DNA of 5,907 bases. Source: JBGOUV01 sp041477815 (GTDB lineage: Bacteria > Acidobacteriota > Terriglobia > Bryobacterales > JACQDG01). The stretch covers positions 1 through 5,907 of the forward strand of contig JBGOUV010000409.1 in NCBI GenBank assembly GCA_041477815.1, given 5' to 3'. A program made the position numbers and the translations under genes. The notes under the pieces are model-generated. The model was not told the DNA's origin. It saw only the letters and a list, made by a program, of their open reading frames with translations, and ran no database searches. Below are positions 1-4,740 of this stretch, one piece after another; the stretch's first letter is position 1; each line of letters opens with the position of its first letter.

Positions 1-399
1 GCCCGCCGGGGTACCAGCCATGGCCTGATCCGGGTAGTGCTGCTGAGCTCGGCCGGGTTGGGGGTCACCTTGATCCTGCTGGCCGTGTCCCGCAGCTTTC
101 CGCTTTCGCTGGCCATCATGCTGGCGCTGGGGTTCAGCACGCTGCGGCAACTTGCCGCCACCAATACCCTCATCCAGAGCCTCATCCCCGATGCATATCG
201 GGGGCGCATCATGTCGATATACACCATGAGCGTGGTCGGACTGGCGCCGTTCGGCTCGATCGTCACCGGAGCGGTGGCCAACCGCGTCGGAGCCGCCGCC
301 ACGGTGGCCGTGGGGGGCGTCGTTTGTCTGGCCGCGACCCTGCTATTCTGGGCTAGGCTCGACCGCTATGAGCGCTCGGCCCAGGGAGTCCTGTCTTGA
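1..399 (+). CDS. MFS transporter, C-terminal part (5' end outside window)
   Basis: The reading frame is open from base 1 to a TGA at 397-399, giving 132 visible residues; the true start lies upstream, so an internal GTG at 37 should not be taken as the start. The fragment has about four hydrophobic helices (roughly residues 13-29, 33-52, 72-93 and 98-117), which would be the last four of a twelve-helix major facilitator permease. The stretch NTLIQSLIPDAYRGRIMSIY followed by GLAPFGS closely resembles the EntS-like MFS_3 group, where the RGR loop lies between helices 10 and 11. Family knowledge suggests a proton-driven inner-membrane exporter of small molecules such as siderophores or drugs, but the substrate cannot be read from this fragment. 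Its stop overlaps the start of the next gene, so the two are probably co-transcribed and coupled in translation. Confidence 0.9.
   Translation, partial: ARRGTSHGLIRVVLLSSAGLGVTLILLAVSRSFPLSLAIMLALGFSTLRQLAATNTLIQSLIPDAYRGRIMSIYTMSVVGLAPFGSIVTGAVANRVGAAATVAVGGVVCLAATLLFWARLDRYERSAQGVLS
383..388 (+). promoter_or_regulatory. Shine-Dalgarno deciding the TTG start of the peptidase gene
   Basis: AGGGAG lies 7 nt before the TTG at 396, inside the end of the MFS gene. It supports the unusual TTG start, which is also the only choice that keeps the complete signal peptide. Confidence 0.7.
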
Positions 400-1610
400 T
401 CCGGAAACTCATCCTGCTGTTCGCCGCGTCGGCCGTCGCCTGGGCCCAGATCACCCCCGACCAGGAGAAGCAGCTTTTCTCCAAGGTGGACGAGATGCTG
501 ACCCAGGTCAGCCAGATCCTGGGCATGAAGATGAACCGGCGCGTCCCCCGGGCCATCATCACGCGCGAGAAAATTCGCGACTACATCGAGCAGCGGGTGG
601 CCGAAACCCTCAAACCGGAAGAGATCCGCGCTCAGGAGGTGGTCCTCAAGAAGCTGGGATTCGTGCCCCAGGACTTCGATCTGAAATCGCAGATGATCGA
701 CGTCCTGACCGAGCAGGCCGCCGCCTTCTACGACTTCAAGCAGAAGAAGCTGTTTCTGGCGTCGTGGACGCCGTCGGCCATGCAGGACATGGCGCTGGTG
801 CACGAGCTGGCCCACGCGGTGGCCGACCAGCACTTCAACCTGGAGAAGTTCATCGCCAAGAGCGGCGACGATGACGACGCCGCCACCGCGCGCGGGGCGG
901 TCGTGGAGGGGCAGGCCTCCTGGGTGATGACCGAGTACCTGGCGCGCCAGGCCGGCCAGTCGCTCAAGAGCTCGCCGGGCCTGGTCCAGTCCACGGTGGG
1001 AGCCTCCGCCGACGCCATTCAGCAGTACCCGGTGCTGGGGAAATCGCCGCTCTACATGCAGCAGACCCTCATCTTCCCGTACACGCAGGGGCTGCTGTTC
1101 CAGCAGGCCGTCTTTCAGAAGACGGGCGTGGCCGCGTTCAGCGAGGTGTTCCGGCGGGCGCCGGTTTCGTCGCAGCAGATCATCCACCCCGACCGGTATT
1201 TCGCCCGCGCGATGCCCGCCAAGCCGGCGCTGCCCGCGGCCCAGATCCCCGCCGGCCACAAGAAGACCATGGAGGGAACTCTGGGCGAGCTGGACTTCCA
1301 GATCCTGCTGCAGCAGTACCTGGGCGAAACGGTGGCCCGCCAGATGTCCCCCCGTTGGAAGGGCGGCCATTACGCCCTGTGGGAGAATCCCGCGGAGAAG
1401 CGGGCCGTCCTGCTGCTGGCCGTCGACTGGGGAACGCCGGAGGACGCCGCGAAATTTTACGAGTACTACCAGAAGATCTGTGCTAAGAAATGGACACGGC
1501 TCAGGGTAACGGAGAAGCAGCCCCAGCAGGCGACCGGCGCCGGTGACGATGGCCGGTTCCAGTGGAGCCTGCGGGGGCCGGTCTTCTCCAGCGTGGAGGG
1601 ACTGCCATGA
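396..1610 (+). CDS. Secreted HEXXH zinc metallopeptidase-like protein
   Basis: This 404-residue protein starts at a TTG whose last two bases belong to the TGA of the MFS gene. The first 17 residues (MIRKLILLFAASAVAWA, then Q) form a standard Sec signal peptide with an AWA cleavage site, so the protein is exported. Residues 136-140 are HELAH in the context LVHELAHAVADQHF, a zinc-binding HEXXH motif in which His136, His140 and the catalytic Glu137 are visible. Glu171 in AVVEGQA is a good candidate for the third zinc ligand, which would make it gluzincin-like. Other conserved-looking blocks are FPYTQGLLFQQ (227-237), HPDRYF (264-269) and WGTPEDAAKFYEYYQ (345-359). I recognise the general type, with HELxHAxxDQxF and a later HPxxY, from uncharacterised bacterial proteins, but I know no substrate. 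It overlaps the next gene by the ATGA junction. Peptidase fold: fairly sure; actual activity is inferred. Confidence 0.85.
   Translation: MIRKLILLFAASAVAWAQITPDQEKQLFSKVDEMLTQVSQILGMKMNRRVPRAIITREKIRDYIEQRVAETLKPEEIRAQEVVLKKLGFVPQDFDLKSQMIDVLTEQAAAFYDFKQKKLFLASWTPSAMQDMALVHELAHAVADQHFNLEKFIAKSGDDDDAATARGAVVEGQASWVMTEYLARQAGQSLKSSPGLVQSTVGASADAIQQYPVLGKSPLYMQQTLIFPYTQGLLFQQAVFQKTGVAAFSEVFRRAPVSSQQIIHPDRYFARAMPAKPALPAAQIPAGHKKTMEGTLGELDFQILLQQYLGETVARQMSPRWKGGHYALWENPAEKRAVLLLAVDWGTPEDAAKFYEYYQKICAKKWTRLRVTEKQPQQATGAGDDGRFQWSLRGPVFSSVEGLP
1595..1600 (+). promoter_or_regulatory. Shine-Dalgarno for the dienelactone hydrolase gene
   Basis: GGAGGG lies 6 nt before the ATG at 1607. It selects this ATG over an in-frame upstream ATG at 1562, which would add 15 residues, overlap the peptidase gene further and bury the leader peptide. 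Confidence 0.75.
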
Positions 1611-2533
1611 ACGAAATCGAAGAGCTGGTCCATCTTTACATCGACGGGGCGTTCAACCGGCGGGAGTTGGTGCGGCGCGTGGCGCAGCACACCGGCAGCG
1701 TGGCTGCGGCGATGGTCGCCTTGCAGGCGTTCGCGCTTCCCAAGCGGGCGGCGGCGCAGTGTCCGCCCGACGTGCGGGTGCCGGAAGACGCCCCGGACAT
1801 AGAAGCCCAGATGGTCGACTACCCAGGTCCGGGCGGGGCGGTGTTCGGGTACCTGGCGCGCCCGCGCGAGACGGGCGGCGGTCCGACGCGCGCCCGCGCC
1901 CCGGTCCAGCCCGGCCCGCGGCCCGCGATCCTGGTCATTCACGAGAACCGCGGGCTCAACGACCATATCAAGGACGTCGTCCGGCGGGCGGCCCGCGCCG
2001 GCTACATCGGGCTCGGTGTAGATCTGATCTCGCGGCTGGGCGGCACTTCCCAATTTCCGGATCCGGTCGCGGCTTCTCAAGCCCTTGGCCGCGTGAGCGC
2101 CGCCGCGATGCTGGAGGACATGCTGGCCAGCGTGGCCTATCTCAAGGGCCTATCGTCCGTCCAACCGGGCCGGATCGGAGTGGTGGGGTTCTGCTTCGGC
2201 GGGGGCCAATGCTGGACCCTGGCTCTGAACAGCCCCGACGTAGCCGCGGTCGTCCCTTTTTATGGCACCCCGCCGCCGCCCGTGGAGGCTCTCGACCGCG
2301 TCAACGCCAAGGTGCTCGCCATCTACGCCCAACTCGACCGCAATCTCACCACGCGAATGCCGGCCGTGATCACCGGTCTGCTGGACCGGAACAAGACGTT
2401 TGGCTTCTTCATCTACGAGGGGGTGGGCCACGCCTTCCACAACGATACCGGCGCGGCCTACAACCGGGCCGCCGCCTGCGACGCCTGGGCCCGGACCATC
2501 GCCTTCTTCGACAAACACCTGCGGGGGGCATGA
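1607..2533 (+). CDS. Dienelactone hydrolase family protein with Tat-like leader
   Basis: This is a 308-residue alpha/beta hydrolase of the dienelactone hydrolase (carboxymethylenebutenolidase/YghX-like) family. Visible catalytic features are the nucleophile Cys196 in GFCFGG, Asp244 in IYAQLDRN, His275 in GVGHAF, and Glu113 in IHENRGL, the family residue that helps activate the cysteine. The N-terminus carries NRRELVRR (17-24), then a moderately hydrophobic stretch and AAA at 48-50 before QC. This resembles a degenerate twin-arginine leader, as in other exported members, so a periplasmic location is likely but not certain. Residues 86-105 form a Pro/Arg/Gly-rich loop between the first core strands that looks like an insertion. 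The ATG overlaps the peptidase stop (ATGA) and has a good ribosome site, so translation is probably coupled. The family hydrolyses lactones or small esters; the substrate here is unknown. Confidence 0.92.
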   Translation: MNEIEELVHLYIDGAFNRRELVRRVAQHTGSVAAAMVALQAFALPKRAAAQCPPDVRVPEDAPDIEAQMVDYPGPGGAVFGYLARPRETGGGPTRARAPVQPGPRPAILVIHENRGLNDHIKDVVRRAARAGYIGLGVDLISRLGGTSQFPDPVAASQALGRVSAAAMLEDMLASVAYLKGLSSVQPGRIGVVGFCFGGGQCWTLALNSPDVAAVVPFYGTPPPPVEALDRVNAKVLAIYAQLDRNLTTRMPAVITGLLDRNKTFGFFIYEGVGHAFHNDTGAAYNRAAACDAWARTIAFFDKHLRGA

Positions 2534-2539
2534 TACAGT
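2531..2539 (+). promoter_or_regulatory. Possible extended -10 promoter for a leaderless redoxin mRNA
   Basis: TGATACAGT begins at the hydrolase stop codon and fits an extended -10 (TGn followed by TACAGT, 4 of 6 matches to TATAAT). Counting the usual distance puts the transcription start at about 2546, which is the A of the redoxin ATG. No clear -35 was sought beyond this. It is a short match and could be chance. Confidence 0.35.
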
Positions 2540-2545
2540 AAGGGC

Positions 2546-3121
2546 ATGAAGCGCTCGGTTACGCTCCTGGCAGTGGCCTTTTCCATTACCCTGGCCGGGT
2601 GGGGAGGACAGATACCCCGGCCCGCGCCCGCCCTGACGGTCCCCACCCCGTCCGGCCAAAAGATCGACTTGGCCGAGTACAAGGGCAAGGTCGTCCTGGT
2701 GGAGTTCTTCCTTACCGATTGCCCGCACTGCCAGCGCAGCGCCGGCAACATCATGCCCATTTACAAGGAGTGGAAGTCCCGGGGGATGGAGGTGATCGGC
2801 GTCGCCATCAATCCCGACGCCAAGCAGGGCATCCCCGATTTTGCCCGCCGCTTCGGCGCCACCTACCCCATGGGGATGGGCGACCGGCTCACCCTTACGA
2901 ACTTCGCCGAACTGTCGGCGGTGGCCCGGTTCTTTGTACCCTACATTTTCCTGATCGATCGCAAAGGCATGATCCGGTTCGAACACGCCGGCGGCGACCA
3001 GGCCTTCTCCAACAACGAGGAGCAGAACCTGCGGACCGAGCTGGACTTGTTGTTGAAGGAAGCGGTGCCGGCGTCGGCGCGTAAGACCACGGCTCCGCGC
3101 AAGGCTCCGCCGAAGAGTTAG
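2546..3121 (+). CDS. Exported thioredoxin-fold (TlpA/redoxin-like) protein with CPHC active site
   Basis: This 191-residue protein has a hydrophobic N-terminal signal (residues 1-20) and a thioredoxin-like domain of the AhpC-TSA/redoxin (TlpA, ResA) type at about 28-172. The redox motif is DCPHCQ with Cys59 and Cys62 after the strand VVLVEFFLT. The conserved cis-proline is Pro132 in FVPYIFLID, and GVAIN at 85-89 is the next core strand. The dipeptide Pro-His is that of DsbA rather than the Pro-Pro or Glu-Pro usual in TlpA/ResA, which suggests a more oxidising centre. The tail from 173 on is Lys/Pro/Ala-rich and probably disordered. L16-A17-G18-W19-G20 looks like a lipobox in which Cys is replaced by Trp. 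The AAGGG before the ATG is only 1 nt away, too close for a normal ribosome site. Likely role: periplasmic thiol-disulfide exchange, partner unknown. Confidence 0.9.
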   Translation: MKRSVTLLAVAFSITLAGWGGQIPRPAPALTVPTPSGQKIDLAEYKGKVVLVEFFLTDCPHCQRSAGNIMPIYKEWKSRGMEVIGVAINPDAKQGIPDFARRFGATYPMGMGDRLTLTNFAELSAVARFFVPYIFLIDRKGMIRFEHAGGDQAFSNNEEQNLRTELDLLLKEAVPASARKTTAPRKAPPKS

Positions 3122-3123
3122 GC

Positions 3124-3167
3124 CGCGAATCAACCTGGTAGCAAATTTGCTACCAGGTTGATTCGCG
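3124..3167. repeat. Perfect 44-bp palindrome (22-bp arms, no spacer) before gntP
   Basis: Every base pairs with its mirror around the centre between 3145 and 3146: the outer ends are CGCGAATCAACC and its complement, and the middle reads GCAAATTTGC. Symmetry breaks exactly at 3123/3168. It begins 3 bases after the redoxin stop and ends 7 bases before the gntP ATG, filling most of this 53-bp gap. The inner part has TGGTAGC and GCTACCA half-sites around AAATTT, reminiscent of the TGGT...ACCA symmetry of some GntR-family operators, although the spacing is wider than usual. In RNA it would make a very strong hairpin, but no T-run follows on either strand, so it is not a classic intrinsic terminator. 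It could be an operator, an RNA stability or processing element, or a copy of a dispersed repeat. Confidence 0.97.
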
Positions 3168-3174
3168 CTTCATT

Positions 3175-4530
3175 ATGAGCGGCCTGTCCCTGCTGGTCCT
3201 GACCTTCGCGGCTATCGGACTCCTCCTCTTCCTGATCCTGGTACTCCGCCTGCACGCCTTCCTGGCCTTGCTGCTGTCGGCGATGGCCTTGGGGGCGGCG
3301 TCGGGCATGCCGCTGGCCAAGGTCCTCAAGTCGATCCAGACCGGGTTCGGAGACGCGCTGGGGTTTATCGCCGTGGTGGTCGGGCTGGGGGCCATTATCG
3401 GACGATTTATCGAGGTCTCGGGCGGGGGACAGGGGCTGGCCTACTGGCTGCTCCGGATGTTCGGGCGCGATAAAGCGCCTTGGGCGGTACTGGCCGCATC
3501 TTATCTGCTGGGGTTGCCGATTTTTTTTGAGGTGGGGTTCATTATTCTCGTTCCCATCGTGTGGAACCTGAGCCGCGAGACGAAACGGTCGCTGCTGTTC
3601 TACGGCATGCCCATGGTCGCCGCCCTGACTACCACGCACGCCCTGGTGCCGCCGCATCCGGCGCCGGCTGCCGCCGCCCAGTTGTTCGGCGCGGACCTGG
3701 GCAAGACGATCCTCTACGGCATCGCCTTCGGGCTGCCCATGGCCATGGTGGGGGGCATCGGCTATGGCGGCTGGATCGCCCGGCGGATCTTCGTGGCGGC
3801 GCCCGAGGCTATCAGCAATCCGTCGCACGACGCTCCGGCGTCCGGCGGCGGCCCGCAGGGACCTCCGCACGTCGGCCTGATCCTGATTGCTCTTCTGATG
3901 CCCATCAGCTTCATCTTTGCCGCTTCCATCGCCGAGATGATCGCGCCGCCGGGGGCGACGATCCGTCACGTCCTCGGATTCCTGGGGCATCCCTTCACCG
4001 CCCTCACCGTTGCCGCTCTGTACGTCATGGTGGTCCTTGGCCTGCGCCGCGGGCTTAACCGCGACCAGATCGCCCGGCTCTCCACCGAGTGCCTGGCTCC
4101 GACGGCGTCGCTGCTGCTGATTATGGGGGGAGGGGGCTCGTTCAAGCAGGTGATCGTCGACGCCGGCGTGGGCAAGTTCGCCGGCGAGGCGCTGGCCGGC
4201 TCCCACATCTCGCCTTTGATCGTGGCCTACATCATCGCCGCCTGCCTGCGCATCGCCCAGGGCTCGGCGACGGTGGCGATCATCACCGCCGCCGGCATCC
4301 TCGCTCCTATCGTCAAGACCATCCCGGGCTATGCGCCGGAGATGCTGGTGATGGCCACCGCCGCCGGCGGCACGATTTTGTCCCACGTGAATGACGCCGG
4401 GTTCTGGATGGTCAAGGAGTACTTCGGTATGTCGGTCCCCGATACGCTGCGTTCGTGGACGGCTATGAAGGTCGTGACTTCGCTGCTGGGGTTTGGGACG
4501 ATGCTGCTGGTCCAGGCGGTGTTTTTCTGA
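3175..4530 (+). CDS. gntP: GntP family permease (gluconate/sugar-acid:H+ symporter)
   Basis: This full-length 451-residue protein, the normal size for GntP permeases (about 440-450), is hydrophobic throughout with 12-14 predicted membrane helices. Family hallmarks are visible in order: the LRLHAFLALLL helix (24-34), GFIAVVVGLGAIIGRFIE (63-80), PIFFEVGF (115-122), THALVPPHPAP (154-164), GGGGSFKQVIVDAGVG (318-333), RIAQGSATVA (359-368) and SHVNDAGFW (403-411). The hydrophilic stretch at about 210-232 is the central cytoplasmic loop. Family members import gluconate and related acids (glycerate, fructuronate, idonate, 3-hydroxybutyrate) with protons across the inner membrane; the exact substrate cannot be told from sequence. 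No kinase, dehydratase or regulator sits beside it in the window. The ATG at 3175 gives the usual N-terminus but has no Shine-Dalgarno, and the palindrome ends 7 nt upstream, which suggests control at that site. Confidence 0.95.
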   Translation: MSGLSLLVLTFAAIGLLLFLILVLRLHAFLALLLSAMALGAASGMPLAKVLKSIQTGFGDALGFIAVVVGLGAIIGRFIEVSGGGQGLAYWLLRMFGRDKAPWAVLAASYLLGLPIFFEVGFIILVPIVWNLSRETKRSLLFYGMPMVAALTTTHALVPPHPAPAAAAQLFGADLGKTILYGIAFGLPMAMVGGIGYGGWIARRIFVAAPEAISNPSHDAPASGGGPQGPPHVGLILIALLMPISFIFAASIAEMIAPPGATIRHVLGFLGHPFTALTVAALYVMVVLGLRRGLNRDQIARLSTECLAPTASLLLIMGGGGSFKQVIVDAGVGKFAGEALAGSHISPLIVAYIIAACLRIAQGSATVAIITAAGILAPIVKTIPGYAPEMLVMATAAGGTILSHVNDAGFWMVKEYFGMSVPDTLRSWTAMKVVTSLLGFGTMLLVQAVFF

Positions 4531-4531
4531 T

Positions 4532-4693
4532 CTACGACGTGTCCCCGTACTTGGCCCGAGCCAGCGTCATTGCCGCCAACCCGCCCAGCACCACCCATAC
4601 CAGCCAGCGAAAGCGCTCGTCCTCCAATAGCACATAGGCAGCCAGGGCCAACCCCGCGTACGCCGCCAATGCCGCCCACACTCTGCCGCCCAT
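4532..4693 (-). CDS. Small two-helix membrane protein, function unknown
   Basis: This 53-residue protein reads from ATG (complement of 4691-4693) to TAG (complement of 4532-4534). Two hydrophobic segments, about residues 5-22 and 29-46, flank a charged turn LEDERFRW (23-30), and the C-terminus ARAKYGDTS is polar with positive charges next to the second helix. That is a membrane hairpin, probably with both ends in the cytoplasm. The start is chosen because AGGAGG (4706 down to 4701 on this strand) lies 7 nt before it; an upstream ATG at 4735 would add a non-hydrophobic acidic segment and lacks a ribosome site. It converges on gntP with one base between the two stops and diverges from mutS. I do not recognise a family, and no function can be given. 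The good ribosome site and coherent membrane topology argue that it is real. Confidence 0.75.
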   Translation of the reverse strand: MGGRVWAALAAYAGLALAAYVLLEDERFRWLVWVVLGGLAAMTLARAKYGDTS

Positions 4694-4698
4694 GCACT

Positions 4699-4706
4699 CT
4701 CCTCCT
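4699..4706 (-). promoter_or_regulatory. Strong Shine-Dalgarno of the small membrane protein gene
   Basis: On the minus strand AGGAGGAG precedes the ATG, with AGGAGG ending 7 nt from it. It is the best ribosome site in the window and decides the start of the 53-residue gene. Confidence 0.75.
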
Positions 4707-4709
4707 CGC

Positions 4710-4717
4710 AGTATAAT
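4710..4717. promoter_or_regulatory. Overlapping back-to-back -10 elements, candidate bidirectional promoter
   Basis: AGTATAAT contains a perfect TATAAT on the plus strand (4712-4717), facing mutS, and TATACT on the minus strand (4715 to 4710), facing the small membrane gene. The plus-strand start would fall near 4724, giving mutS a leader of about 17 nt without a Shine-Dalgarno. The minus-strand start would fall near 4703, which would trim the strong Shine-Dalgarno of the small gene, so the minus-strand element is less sure. No convincing TTGACA lies at the right distance on either side. Confidence 0.5.
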
Positions 4718-4740
4718 CTCTTCGTCTTCTTCCACCGAGC

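Noticed and set aside
37..399. GTG at 37 as the start of a complete small membrane protein
   Set aside because: The frame stays open to base 1 and the protein matches only the C-terminal helices of an MFS permease, so it is a window-edge truncation.
366..1370. Long minus-strand open frame (334 codons) opposite the peptidase gene
   Set aside because: Its translation is rich in His, Arg, Leu and Gly with no domain, typical of the antisense of GC-rich coding DNA; the plus-strand gene has a signal peptide and a HELAH motif.
1543..2541. Plus-strand open frame of 332 codons overlapping the hydrolase gene in another frame
   Set aside because: Arg/Gly/Pro-rich translation without motifs; the hydrolase frame contains a complete catalytic set and a proper ribosome site.
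2150..3133. Minus-strand open frame of 327 codons across the hydrolase and redoxin genes
   Set aside because: It spans two well-supported genes on the other strand, has no recognisable motif and has biased shadow composition.
3124..3167. Palindrome read as a rho-independent terminator for the upstream operon
   Set aside because: The stem is strong but no T-run follows on the plus strand (CTTCATTATG) or on the minus strand, and zero-spacer perfect symmetry is unusual for a terminator. A termination or processing role is still possible.
3147..3175. TTGCTA plus TCATTA at 17-nt spacing as a gntP promoter
   Set aside because: Both hexamers are weak matches and one is dictated by the palindrome; not enough to call a promoter.
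3130..4386. Minus-strand open frame of 418 codons opposite gntP
   Set aside because: Highly polar Gln/Arg/Gly/His-rich translation, as expected from the antisense of a hydrophobic membrane protein in GC-rich DNA.
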